From: Spongiibacter tropicus DSM 19543
GTDB taxonomy: Bacteria > Pseudomonadota > Gammaproteobacteria > Pseudomonadales > Spongiibacteraceae
Assembly (NCBI RefSeq): GCF_000420325.1
Contig: NZ_ATUS01000004.1
Span: 227,645 to 291,644 of the forward strand
Direction of reading: 5' to 3'
Length of the DNA: 64,000 nt
Shown here: one piece after another, positions 26,025 through 35,782 of the stretch
Numbering within the stretch: position 1 is the stretch's first letter
Layout of the letters: each line of letters opens with the position of its first letter
The notes under the pieces: model-generated
What the model saw: only the letters and a program-made list of their open reading frames with translations
Database searches by the model: none
What the model was told of the DNA's origin: nothing
Position numbers and translations under genes: made by a program

Positions 26025-27505
26025 GTCTGCGGGAATGTTCTCTGCTGGTTCACGCGGGCTTGCTGATTACCGACCCCAGTAGCAGTCCTGGGATTCTCCG
26101 TGATGCGGGACTGTGTATCGACAATGGGCAGATTATTGATGTCGGCCCCTACGACTATCTGCGTCAGCGTTATAAGCCCGCGGCGCGGGCGGGTGGCCCA
26201 GACGTCGTGGTGATGCCGGGCATGATCAATGCCCACGACCACGGCCGGGCCATCTCCCCGCAGCAACTCGGGATTGCCGATCAATTGCTGGAAATCTGGA
26301 TTCTGGAATTGCTGTGCATGCCGGGGCTGGATCGCTACACCGAGACCGCCCTGAGCGCCTTGCAGCAACTGCGCCACGGTGTGACCAGCAGCACCAACAG
26401 TTACTACCGCCCCGGCGAGTTTCTCAGCGATTTGGACGCCGCGGCGGCCGCCTATCGCGATAGCGGTCTGCGTTGCGGTCTGATTGCCAGTGCGATGGAT
26501 CAGAGCGTCGTCGAACAGCTGCTTCGCGGCGCCATGCCCTCCATGCCTCGCGATTTGCAACAGCGTTGTGGCGAGATGCTGGCCGCGCGCAGCCGCTTCG
26601 ATGCCGAGCATTATTTTGAGCAAATGCGCAGCGCCTGTAATCACTACGAGGACAGTCCCCAGTGGCTGATGACGGGGCCAGTGTCCCTGCACTGGTGTTC
26701 AGACGAACTGTTGTCATCGATCTGGCAGTTTGCTGAACAGCAGGGGCTGGCGATTCAGGCTCACGCACTGGAGAGCCCCTATCAGCAGTGGTGTGCCGAG
26801 CAGCGTTATGGCCGTTCCGTTGTGGCGTATTTGCAGTCATCGGGATTGCTCAACGCGCAACTGTCATTGGCCCACGGTGTGTTCACGACACGCGACGATA
26901 TGGAGCTGCTTGCCAACGCGGGCAGCTCGATTGTTCACAACGCCAGCTCCAACTTGCGATTGCGCAACGGTATCGCGCCGCTGTGCGAGATGCTCGACGC
27001 CGGTGTAAATGTGGCTCTTGGCCTCGACAGCATGGCGCTGAATGACGATGCCGATCTGTTCCAAGAAATGCGCCTGGTGGCGAACCTGCATCGCTCGCCA
27101 TCGCAGCAACTGGACGCCCGTCAGGTGTTTTCAATGGCAACGATTAACGGCGCCAAGGCACTGGGAAAGTCTGCAGAGCTCGGTTCGTTGGAGTGCGGCA
27201 AACAGGCCGATTTTTTGGTGCTGGATGTGAGCCGCCTGCCGGTGCCCCGAGTGGCCTTGGACACCAATATCTTTGCGCAGCTTCTCCACTACGCCGGTGC
27301 AGACACCATCCGGCAGGTATACGTCGCAGGAGAATGTGTGATGGACGAGGGGCATCACCGTCGGCTCGACGAAGCTTCTCTGCGCGACGACCTCTATCAG
27401 CAGCTCAGCCTGTTTGGTCTGCGCAAGGTGGCGACCAGTCAGGCGTCCTTAGCGGAGATCAAACCCTATCTCGCTGATTATCTGGCGGCCAGACGCGGCG
27501 TTTGA
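26021..27505 (+). CDS. Amidohydrolase/deaminase of the cytosine deaminase-chlorohydrolase type
   Basis: 494 residues of the metal-dependent amidohydrolase superfamily: INAHDHGR (HxH, about residue 70), an IQAHALE histidine, SLAHGVF, and the metal-site Asp in LGLDSMALNDD. C-terminal GSLECGKQADFLVLD is typical of ATZ/TRZ/cytosine deaminase-like enzymes. These remove amino groups or hydrolyse ring amides of N-heterocycles such as triazines, pyrimidines, guanine or hydantoin-like rings. Translationally coupled to the permease, so it probably acts first on the imported compound. The exact reaction cannot be read from sequence. Confidence 0.82.
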   Translation: MSLRECSLLVHAGLLITDPSSSPGILRDAGLCIDNGQIIDVGPYDYLRQRYKPAARAGGPDVVVMPGMINAHDHGRAISPQQLGIADQLLEIWILELLCMPGLDRYTETALSALQQLRHGVTSSTNSYYRPGEFLSDLDAAAAAYRDSGLRCGLIASAMDQSVVEQLLRGAMPSMPRDLQQRCGEMLAARSRFDAEHYFEQMRSACNHYEDSPQWLMTGPVSLHWCSDELLSSIWQFAEQQGLAIQAHALESPYQQWCAEQRYGRSVVAYLQSSGLLNAQLSLAHGVFTTRDDMELLANAGSSIVHNASSNLRLRNGIAPLCEMLDAGVNVALGLDSMALNDDADLFQEMRLVANLHRSPSQQLDARQVFSMATINGAKALGKSAELGSLECGKQADFLVLDVSRLPVPRVALDTNIFAQLLHYAGADTIRQVYVAGECVMDEGHHRRLDEASLRDDLYQQLSLFGLRKVATSQASLAEIKPYLADYLAARRGV

Positions 27506-27573
27506 GCCGCGCGTTTCTCCGACTTCACTGCGATAACAGGGCGATTATGGCTTGGCGTTTCGATAGTGCGATG

Positions 27574-27608
27574 TTACCATTTAGAACAATAGTTCAATAT
27601 GCGAACTA
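27574..27608 (+). promoter_or_regulatory. Promoter with IclR-type operator E (SBP2-FdrA operon)
   Basis: AGAACAA (27583-27589) with inverted half-site AGTTCA (27591-27596) and third half-site CGAACTA (27602-27608), 19 bp from the first. CAATAT at 27595-27600 is a possible -10, TTACCA at 27574-27579 a possible -35. Confidence 0.65.
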
Positions 27609-27628
27609 AAGAGATGTGAGGTGAGAAT

Positions 27629-29170
27629 TTGAAACGCTTACGTATAGGTGTGCACTACGAACCCTCCGGAATTGATCCGCATATCGGTTCGGCGGAATTG
27701 GCCCTGCAAATGACTAATGGCGTGTTTGATACGCTGGTCAATAAAACGGTGGAGGGCGACTATCTGCCCGGGCTGGCTGAGCGCTACCAGGTTTCTGACG
27801 ACGAGTGCTGCTACATATTTTTCCTGCGCAGCGATGTGCATTTCCATGACGGCACACCGTTCAACGCGAACGCGGTGAAATTTTCACTGGATCGCGCTCA
27901 CAACCCGGAAAACCAGTCGCAGCTCGCGGGCAGTTTGCTCGGCAGTTACAAGAGCTGCCGGGTCATTGACGAATTCTGTGTCGAAATTATTCTCGACGAG
28001 CCCTACGCGCTGTTGCTTGATGCGCTCAGTCAGGGCTGGTTGGCGCCGGTTTCTCCCGCCGCCGTGGAGAAGCTCGGTAACGCAGGGTTTGCCCGTCATC
28101 CGGTGGGCACTGGGCCGTTTATCTTCGATAACTGGAAGGCGGGCGAAAGCCTGACCATTCGGCGCAATCCGGACTATGCCTGGGCACCACCGCTGGTGAA
28201 TAACCCCGGTGCTGCGTCTGTGGATGAAATCGAGTTTCGCTTTCTGGCAGACAATGCGCTGCGTACTGCCGCCTTGCTGGACGACGTGGTTGACGCGATT
28301 TTCTATGTGACGCCGAGTGATTGTGCCCATTTGCGTGAGCACGGCGCGTTCAATGTTGAGACCTGGCCGATTCGCGGTATCCCGGTCAGCATGATGATGA
28401 ATATTCATCGATCGCCGACCAGTGAGCTGGCGGTGCGCAAGGCGATCAGCCACGCGGTGGATCGCGATGCACTGGTGGAAGAGGTTTTTCATGGCGAATT
28501 CGAGCGGGCTTACGGCCCGGTTTCGCAATTCACCCTGGGCTACGAACCGGCAGTAGAAAAGTATTATCCCTTTAACTCCGGCCTTGCCGAAGCCTTGCTC
28601 AATGAGGCGGGCTGGCTCTACAAAGAAGATGGTAAACGCTACAAAAACGGTCAGCCATTGAAAGTGCAGTTCTATGCCTTGCCGGTCAATTTCTACCCGC
28701 AGTTCGGCAAAATTGTCACCCGAATGCTGGCGGACATCGGGATTGAAGTGGAGGTCGTTCAGCTCGATCCAGTGCCGTGGATTCGCGCGGGTATGGCCGG
28801 TGAACACCACCTGATCCCTCAGGGCAAATACGCCAGTTCCTCGCAAATGCTGAGCTTTGTCTATCATTCCCGCCACAGTGGTCCCAATGGCTACGGCTGG
28901 ACAAAGCGCAGTGCGAATGATGTGCCCCAGTTAGACCCGCTGATTGAGCGCGCCGAGAAGACCTTGGCAACGGCGGATTTTGTGCCGCTGTTCCAGAAAG
29001 TCCAGACGCTGGTCATGGAAAACGCTCTGGCTGTGCCCCTGCACTGCAATACCAATATTGTGGCTACCAAGAAATCCATCAGCGGTATTCGCTTTGATGC
29101 CATTGGTGCCTACCCGCTGTTTCACGATACCCGCATCGGCGACAGCGAGGGTGAGGAGGTGGCCGTATGA
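27629..29170 (+). CDS. Family 5 solute-binding protein without a signal peptide
   Basis: 513 residues, starting at TTG with GAGGTGAG upstream; a stop codon four codons earlier blocks any extension. It begins straight with the mature fold (RLRIGVHYEPSGIDPHIGSAELALQMTNGVFDTLV), then FHDGTPFNANAVKFSLDRA, GTGPFIF, RNPDY and LAVRKAISHAVD, all family 5 hallmarks. There is no Sec, Tat or lipoprotein signal, so it should stay in the cytoplasm unless exported some other way. First gene of the operon with FdrA, DUF1116 and the ABC ATPases, overlapping fdrA by four bases. May be a cytoplasmic ligand binder, or the signal was lost. Confidence 0.85.
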   Translation: MKRLRIGVHYEPSGIDPHIGSAELALQMTNGVFDTLVNKTVEGDYLPGLAERYQVSDDECCYIFFLRSDVHFHDGTPFNANAVKFSLDRAHNPENQSQLAGSLLGSYKSCRVIDEFCVEIILDEPYALLLDALSQGWLAPVSPAAVEKLGNAGFARHPVGTGPFIFDNWKAGESLTIRRNPDYAWAPPLVNNPGAASVDEIEFRFLADNALRTAALLDDVVDAIFYVTPSDCAHLREHGAFNVETWPIRGIPVSMMMNIHRSPTSELAVRKAISHAVDRDALVEEVFHGEFERAYGPVSQFTLGYEPAVEKYYPFNSGLAEALLNEAGWLYKEDGKRYKNGQPLKVQFYALPVNFYPQFGKIVTRMLADIGIEVEVVQLDPVPWIRAGMAGEHHLIPQGKYASSSQMLSFVYHSRHSGPNGYGWTKRSANDVPQLDPLIERAEKTLATADFVPLFQKVQTLVMENALAVPLHCNTNIVATKKSISGIRFDAIGAYPLFHDTRIGDSEGEEVAV

Positions 29171-30714
29171 GCAGCCGCTTGTTGATCCGTCCCCGGGAGT
29201 ACCACGATTCGGTGCGACTGATGCAGGTATCGGAACGCGTACGCCGCGAGAGCGGGGCGCGTGAGGCCATCTTGATGATGGCAACCGACAACAACAAAAA
29301 GATTCTTGCTGCGGCAGGCATTCAGGACGAAGCGCTGGGCACCGCCCGTGCCGACGATCTGGTGATTGCCGTTGTGGCCGATGGTGAGGAACAGGCGGCC
29401 GCAGCGCTGGCGCTGGCGGCCGAGCTGCTCAACGCCCGCAGTCAGTCGGCGGCGGGAAGTTATCGTCCTCGCACTCTGGAAGCTGCCCTGGCTGCAGACC
29501 GCCAAAGCAATATTGCGCTGATTTCCGTGCCCGGTGATTACGCGGCGGCGGAGGCGCGTCGGGCGCTGAACAATGGCCTTAACGTAATGCTGTTCAGCGA
29601 TAACGTCAGCGTTGAAGAGGAATTGTCGCTGAAGCAGCAGGCCACAGAACAGGGCCTGTTGCTGATGGGCCCGGATTGCGGCACCGCAATTATTAACGGC
29701 GTCGGTCTCGGCTTTGCCAATGCGGTAGCGCGCGGACCGGTCGGTATTGTCGGTGCTTCGGGTACCGGTGTGCAGGAAATCAGCGTATTGCTGGATCGCA
29801 TGGGCGTGGGTATTTCCCAGGCCATTGGTACCGGCGGTCGCGACCTGAAAGCCGAGATTGGCGGCCTGACTATGCTGATGGCTATGGATATGTTGGCGGC
29901 CGATCCGCATACCCGCCTGATTGTACTTACCTCCAAGCCACCGGCAGCGGTGGTGACCGAGAAAATTCTGGCCAGAGCGGCGGAGTTGGACAAGCCCGTG
30001 GTGGTTAATTTCCTGGGTGCCGAGGCGCCCGAGGACGGCCCGGTCAATGTACAGTTTACGGCCTCGCTGGAAGACACCGCGATCGCGGCGGCCCGCCACT
30101 GCGCGTCAGAGCGTTCTCTGCCGTTGCTGAGTGCCGAGAATATTCGCGCCTTTGCCAAGGCGGAAGCGGCGAAGTTAGCTCCCGGACAGCGCTATGTTCG
30201 CGGTCTGTACGCCGGGGGCACTCTTTGCTACGAGGCGCTGCTGATGCTGTCGCCCGTGTTGGGCGAGGTCTATTCGAACCTTGCCAGTGATCCCGCCTGT
30301 CAACTGCCCGAGCTGATGAGCAGTGTTCAACACAGCGTGGTGGATTTGGGCGACGACGCCTACACCCAGGGGCGCGCTCACCCGATGATCGATCCTACGC
30401 TGCGTATGCAGCGTATTGCCCGCGAAGCCGACGACCCGGAGGCCGCCGTGCTGTTGCTCGACCTGGTGCTGGGCTTCGGCGCCCACGACAATCCCGCCGC
30501 CGAGTTGGTGGAGGCGATTACCGTGGCCCGGGCTAAAGCCGCCGAGGCGGGGCGTTACCTGCCTGTGATCGTCAATCTCTGTGGCACCGATGCCGACAGT
30601 CAGCAATGCAGCGAACAGCTATCACTGCTGCGCGACGCCGAGATTACTGTTGCCTGGAGCAACGCAGAAGCGGTGCGCATGACGCTGGCACTGCTGGGAG
30701 AAATTCATGGCTGA
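29167..30714 (+). CDS. fdrA: FdrA family protein (AllF-like; acyl-CoA-synthetase-like carbamoyltransferase subunit)
   Basis: 515 residues. CoA-ligase-like Rossmann and ligase domains are seen: LLMGPDCGTAIINGVGLGFAN, GPVGIVGASGTGVQEISVLLDRMGVGISQAIGTGGRDL (about 190-230), and RYVRGLYAGGTLCYEAL with AHPMIDPTLR later. E. coli FdrA (AllF) is reported as a subunit of oxamate carbamoyltransferase with YlbE and YlbF; the CoA-synthetase name is historical. A short C-terminal FdrA-type segment that I would expect is encoded by the next, separate gene, which overlaps it by 8 bases. Confidence 0.9.
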   Translation: MSSRLLIRPREYHDSVRLMQVSERVRRESGAREAILMMATDNNKKILAAAGIQDEALGTARADDLVIAVVADGEEQAAAALALAAELLNARSQSAAGSYRPRTLEAALAADRQSNIALISVPGDYAAAEARRALNNGLNVMLFSDNVSVEEELSLKQQATEQGLLLMGPDCGTAIINGVGLGFANAVARGPVGIVGASGTGVQEISVLLDRMGVGISQAIGTGGRDLKAEIGGLTMLMAMDMLAADPHTRLIVLTSKPPAAVVTEKILARAAELDKPVVVNFLGAEAPEDGPVNVQFTASLEDTAIAAARHCASERSLPLLSAENIRAFAKAEAAKLAPGQRYVRGLYAGGTLCYEALLMLSPVLGEVYSNLASDPACQLPELMSSVQHSVVDLGDDAYTQGRAHPMIDPTLRMQRIAREADDPEAAVLLLDLVLGFGAHDNPAAELVEAITVARAKAAEAGRYLPVIVNLCGTDADSQQCSEQLSLLRDAEITVAWSNAEAVRMTLALLGEIHG

Positions 30715-30883
30715 TAACACGACACCAAGGCTGTTTTTACAGGACATTCACGTCATCAACATCGGTCTGGATCTGTTTTCCGACACGCTTCAGGCCCAGC
30801 AGGTTGCCGTGACTCAGTTGCAGTGGGAGCCCCCTGCGCAGGGGGACCCGGAGCTGATGGATATGTTGAATGATCTGCTTTAA
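30707..30883 (+). CDS. Small stand-alone FdrA-domain protein (58 residues)
   Basis: ATG at 30707 overlaps the fdrA stop by eight bases; GGGAG lies about eight bases before the ATG. The protein reads MADNTTPRLFLQDIHVINIG..., then SDTLQAQQVAVTQLQWEPPAQGDPEL and ends MLNDLL. The pattern INIGLDLF ... VxQLQWEPPAQGD is the short module that I know from 'fdrA domain' proteins and from the ends of FdrA/YlbE-type proteins (VINVGLxxF ... VDWRPPAGG). Codon usage and tight spacing on both sides support a real gene. It probably completes the FdrA-DUF1116 complex. Confidence 0.75.
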   Translation: MADNTTPRLFLQDIHVINIGLDLFSDTLQAQQVAVTQLQWEPPAQGDPELMDMLNDLL

Positions 30884-30926
30884 GTACCGGTAAAAAATGT
30901 ACCGGAAAGAAAGTACCGGTAAAACA
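30884..30926 (+). repeat. Three short direct repeats gtaccgg(t)aaa
   Basis: GTACCGG begins at 30884, 30899 and 30913 (spacing 15 and 14), each followed by an A-rich tail. The array fills the gap between the small FdrA-domain gene and the first DUF1116 gene. Function unknown; possibly an internal regulatory or RNA-processing region. Confidence 0.6.
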
Positions 30927-30990
30927 GCTCAAGCGCGAGCGCACCGCGCCGGGAAATAAGCAGAAGACGAATAGCGATCAAGAGGTAGTC

Positions 30991-32250
30991 ATGACTGATC
31001 TCAAACAGAAAATTGAAGCCGCCAACCAAAAGACGATGGAGATTATTCTCTCCGGCAGTCCGATGTTGGTAGATGTCGCACCGGCACGCGAAGTGGTGCC
31101 GGGGATGACCGACAATATGATTCTGCATTCAGCCCCGGCCATTGCCTGGGAAGACATGTGTGGCCCGCACAAAGTGGGCGTGATTGGCGCCGCTCTGTGG
31201 GAAGGGCTGGCGAGTTCGCCGGAAGATGCCGACAGCAAAATTCGCCGCGGCGAAATTCTGGTCGAGCCCTGTCACCATCACGACAGCGTGGGTGCCGGAG
31301 CCGGGATTACCTCCGCGTCCACACCGATGCTGGTGGTTGAGAATACCACCTACGGAAACCGCGCTTACAGCTGTATTTCCGAGGGCGGCGGCCTGCGTCT
31401 GCTGAAGTGGGGGGCCTATGATGAGGATATCGCCAAGCACTTGAGCTGGCAGGCAGAGGTGCTTGGCCCAGTGCTGCAAAAGGCCGTGCGTGCTTCTGGT
31501 GGCATTGATGTAAAAAGCATTGTGTCCCGCGCCGTACAGATGGGCGATGAGTGTCACAATCGCACCGTTGCTTCGACGGGGTTGTTCCTCAAAGAGCTCT
31601 ACGGTCCGCTGGTAGATATTGACGGTGTTTCCGACAAAGACCTGCTGGACTCGATCCGCTTTATGGTCGAGGCCGATCAGTTCTTCCTCCACGGCATTAT
31701 GGCCGCCGCCAAGGCCATTCTGCTCCCGGCCAAAGGCTTGTCTCACAGCACCATCGTGACCGCAATGGCTCGCAACGGCGTGGAATTCGGGATTCAGGTA
31801 GCCGGTCTGGGCGACCGCTGGTTCCGCGCTCCGGCGAATCCGGTCAATGGTCTGTACTTCCGTTCCGAATGGAGTGACAAGGACGCGGCGCCGGATCTGG
31901 GCGACAGCGCCATTACCGAAACCGTGGGCTTGGGTGGCTTTATTCAACCCGCTGCGCCGACGGTGCAGCAATACGTGCAGGGCAGCCTGCAGCAGGCGAT
32001 TGCCAACACCCAAGAGATGACGCAGATCTGTGCGGCCAGCAACAACGATGTGCGCATTCCCGCCATGGACTTTGCTGCGGCCCCCGTCGGCATTGATATT
32101 CGCAAAGTAGTGCAGACCGGCATTGCTCCGCTGATCGATACCGCCATCACACACAAAGAGGGCGGTTTGATCGGCGCCGGCGAAGTGCGCGCGCCGATCG
32201 CTTGTTTCGAGCAGGCGTTGAAGGCCTTTGCTGCCGAATACATGCAGTGA
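30991..32250 (+). CDS. DUF1116 protein 1 (AllG/YlbE-like)
   Basis: 419 residues with the DUF1116 signatures LVDVAPAREVVPGMTDNMILHSAPAIAWEDMCGP, CHHHDSVGAGAGITSASTPMLVVEN, MGDECHNRT and GLIGAGEVRAP. DUF1116 is the YlbE (AllG) subunit reported to form oxamate carbamoyltransferase with FdrA and DUF2877. Conserved His/Asp-rich stretches suggest the catalytic part, but no mechanism can be read directly. AGGTAGTC precedes the ATG. A second DUF1116 gene follows 10 bp later. Confidence 0.9.
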   Translation: MTDLKQKIEAANQKTMEIILSGSPMLVDVAPAREVVPGMTDNMILHSAPAIAWEDMCGPHKVGVIGAALWEGLASSPEDADSKIRRGEILVEPCHHHDSVGAGAGITSASTPMLVVENTTYGNRAYSCISEGGGLRLLKWGAYDEDIAKHLSWQAEVLGPVLQKAVRASGGIDVKSIVSRAVQMGDECHNRTVASTGLFLKELYGPLVDIDGVSDKDLLDSIRFMVEADQFFLHGIMAAAKAILLPAKGLSHSTIVTAMARNGVEFGIQVAGLGDRWFRAPANPVNGLYFRSEWSDKDAAPDLGDSAITETVGLGGFIQPAAPTVQQYVQGSLQQAIANTQEMTQICAASNNDVRIPAMDFAAAPVGIDIRKVVQTGIAPLIDTAITHKEGGLIGAGEVRAPIACFEQALKAFAAEYMQ

Positions 32251-32260
32251 GGGGTGCGTG

Positions 32261-33526
32261 GTGAATCTTCCTGAACGCATACACGAGGCAAATCTGAATG
32301 CGCTGGACGCCATGCGTCAGGCGAATCCGGTCTGGGTGGATGTGCGCCCGGCGTTGGAGGTTTTACCGGGCATGAGCAAAAACACCGTGCTGCATGCCGG
32401 ACCGCCCATTGCCTGGGAAGACATGTGTGGCCCGCAGAAAATGGGCGTGCAGCAGGCACTGATTTACGAAGGGCTGGCCGACGATGAAGAGGCCGCTGCG
32501 GCAATGATTCGCGCCGGGGAAGTGGTGCTGGCGCCCTGTCATGAATACCAGGCCGTCGGCGGCATGGCCGGTATCACCAGCGCTTCCAGCCCCATGGTGG
32601 TGGTGCGCAACGAGCAACACGGCAACTACGCGTACTCCCAGTTGTTCCAGGGGCCGGCTGGCGGTTTGCAGGACCGCGACGCCTACAATGTCGAGGCGCG
32701 CAAACAGTGGCGCTGGCTGGATTCGGTGCTGGGGCCAACACTGGCGGCGGCGGTGAAAGAAGTGGGTGGCCTGCCGGTAAAGCCGATTATTGCCCGTGCA
32801 CTGGAAATGGGCGACGAGTGCCACAACCGCAACAGTGCAGGCAGTTCGCTGATTCTCAATGCGCTGGTCGAGGCCATGTTCAAAACCTGTCGCGACCGCG
32901 AAACACTGCGCCAGAGCATTGCTTACTTGAGCTGGGCCGATCAGTTTTCGCTGTGTGTGTCGATGGCGGCCGCCAAGGCCACTACTGACGCGGCCAAGAA
33001 TATTCCCTACAGCACCGTCGTGACCACAATGGCCCGCAATGGCGTGGACTTTGGGATCAAGGTCAGCGGCCTTGGCGAACAGTGGTTTACCGGCCCTGCC
33101 CAGCGCGTGGAAGGCCTGTATTTCTCCTCAGACTGGGGCGATGACGACGCTGTGCCGGATATGGGCGACAGCGCCATTATGGAAACCTACGGTATTGGCG
33201 GTCATGTTCAGGCTGCGGCACCGGCGTTGCAGCAGTTTGTTTCCGGGTCTTTCAGCCGCGCGGTTGCGCTGACCCGCGAAATGGGTCAGATCACGGTTGG
33301 CACGATGGATGAATACCGTATTCCGAACATGGATTTTGCAACGGCGCCCATCGCCACGGATATCCGCAAAGTCGTGCAGACCGGGGTGACGCCGGTTATT
33401 GATACCGCCATCGCCCACAAGAAGGGCGGGGTGATCGGCGCCGGGCAAACCCGCGCACCGCAGCAATGTTTCAGCGAAGCCCTGCGGGCCTTCGCTGCTA
33501 AATACCGAACACCGGGAGCCGCCTGA
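32261..33526 (+). CDS. DUF1116 protein 2 (AllG/YlbE-like paralogue)
   Basis: 421 residues from a GTG start (GAGGGG upstream; an in-frame GTG lies one codon earlier). Clear paralogue of the gene before it: VDVRPALEVLPGMSKNTVLHAGPPIAWEDMCGP, CHEYQAVGGMAGITSASSPM, MGDECHNRNSAG, GVIGAGQTRAP. The two differ over much of the length, so this is an old duplication, perhaps giving a heteromer or two substrate specificities. Followed 12 bp later by the ABC ATPase genes. Confidence 0.9.
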   Translation: MNLPERIHEANLNALDAMRQANPVWVDVRPALEVLPGMSKNTVLHAGPPIAWEDMCGPQKMGVQQALIYEGLADDEEAAAAMIRAGEVVLAPCHEYQAVGGMAGITSASSPMVVVRNEQHGNYAYSQLFQGPAGGLQDRDAYNVEARKQWRWLDSVLGPTLAAAVKEVGGLPVKPIIARALEMGDECHNRNSAGSSLILNALVEAMFKTCRDRETLRQSIAYLSWADQFSLCVSMAAAKATTDAAKNIPYSTVVTTMARNGVDFGIKVSGLGEQWFTGPAQRVEGLYFSSDWGDDDAVPDMGDSAIMETYGIGGHVQAAAPALQQFVSGSFSRAVALTREMGQITVGTMDEYRIPNMDFATAPIATDIRKVVQTGVTPVIDTAIAHKKGGVIGAGQTRAPQQCFSEALRAFAAKYRTPGAA

Positions 33527-33538
33527 TCCGGAGCCAAC

Positions 33539-34539
<1,001 letters not shown>

Positions 34540-34543
<4 letters not shown>

Positions 34544-35514
34544 CCGCGCCGCTGATTACGGTTGATGATGTTGCCGTCCATTTCCCGGTTGAAGCCGGCG
34601 GACTGCGCCGACAGGTGCTGGGAACGGTGAAAGCCCTGGACGGCATTACCTTTACCATCAAGCGGGGCGAAACCCTTGGCTTGGTCGGCGAGTCCGGCTG
34701 TGGCAAGTCGACAGTAGGTCGGGTGATTATGAATTTGCTGGCGCCCTCTGAAGGTCGCGTCAGTTTCGATGGTGAAGACCTTACGCGGCTGAAATCACGT
34801 CAGCGCAGAGAGCTTCGCAAGCGCATGCAAATGGTCTATCAAGATCCCTATGCCTCGCTGAATCCGCGAATGACTGTCGGCCAGATCGTCGGTGATCCGC
34901 TGGCTATTCACGGTTTGTATCGTGGCCGCAAAAAACTCGAGCGTATTCAATACCTGCTGGATATCGTCGGCTTGGGTGCAGACTGTATTGACCGCTATCC
35001 CCATCAGTTTTCCGGTGGACAGCGTCAGCGGGTGGGGATTGCCCGAGCGCTGGCCGTCGACCCGGAGTTCATTGTGCTGGATGAGTCCATTGCTGCACTG
35101 GACGTCTCTATTCAGGCGCAGATCATCAATCTGCTGCAAAAGTTGCAGGCAGAGCTGGGCCTGACCTATCTGTTTATTTCTCACGACCTGTCCGTGGTTC
35201 GTCATATTTCTGACCGGGTCGCGGTGATGTACTTGGGTAAAATTGTTGAGATTGGCAGCAGCGAACAGATTTATCAGAACCCCATGCATCCCTATACCCA
35301 GGCGCTGTTGGCCTCTGTGCCGGTTCCCGATCCGGTACTGGCGTCCGCACGCGGCGCAGCACCGTTAAAAGGGGAGTTGCCCAGCCGCCTCAATCCTCCG
35401 CAGGGTTGTCGCTTCTCCGACCGTTGCCCCAAGGCCACGTCGCTGTGTCGTGAGCAGGAGCCGTTCACCACGGTTCGCGAACCCGGTCATATGCTGGCTT
35501 GCCACCACGCCTGA
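34540..35514 (+). CDS. ABC transporter ATP-binding protein, DppF type
   Basis: 324 residues: Walker [10 protein letters not shown], signature [15 protein letters not shown], Walker [14 protein letters not shown] (DES where most have DEP), and C-terminal [17 protein letters not shown] overlaps the previous stop by four bases, with AGGAGG ten bases upstream. Last gene of the operon that starts at the signal-less binding protein. Confidence 0.93.
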
Positions 35515-35665
35515 GCCGCCGCTTACAACCGTTCTGTCTCTTTCCAAGTCTTTGTTTCTGAAGGCCTATTCCGCTTTGCGCACCAAAATTGCATAGCCGT
35601 GTATATACGCGCCTTAACACCGCTGTGACATTGCAGATTCATCGCCAAAAAAATCCCGCCAATGC

Positions 35666-35699
35666 TTGCCAAGCGAACATTTGTACGTATAATGAAACT
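35666..35699 (+). promoter_or_regulatory. Promoter with IclR-type operator F (ALDH-DAO operon)
   Basis: TTGCCA (35666-35671), 16-bp spacer, perfect -10 TATAAT (35688-35693). CGAACAT (35674-35680) and the inverted GTACG (35683-35687) lie in the spacer; the third half-site at 35693-35699 is degraded (TGAAACT). Two more half-sites (GGTTCG, AAGAACAT) follow at 35702-35719. Confidence 0.75.
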
Positions 35700-35782
35700 A
35701 TGGTTCGCGATAAGAACATTTGTTATCGCAAGCGCCTCCCAGATTCTGGCGAGAAACATCCTTCCGGCGATACGGAGTTCAC

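Noticed and set aside
20305..33526. Standard arginine deiminase or allantoin operon
   Set aside because: No arcA, argF/arcB, allantoinase, allantoate amidohydrolase or ureidoglycolate genes are present; only the carbamoyl-transfer and kinase parts match.
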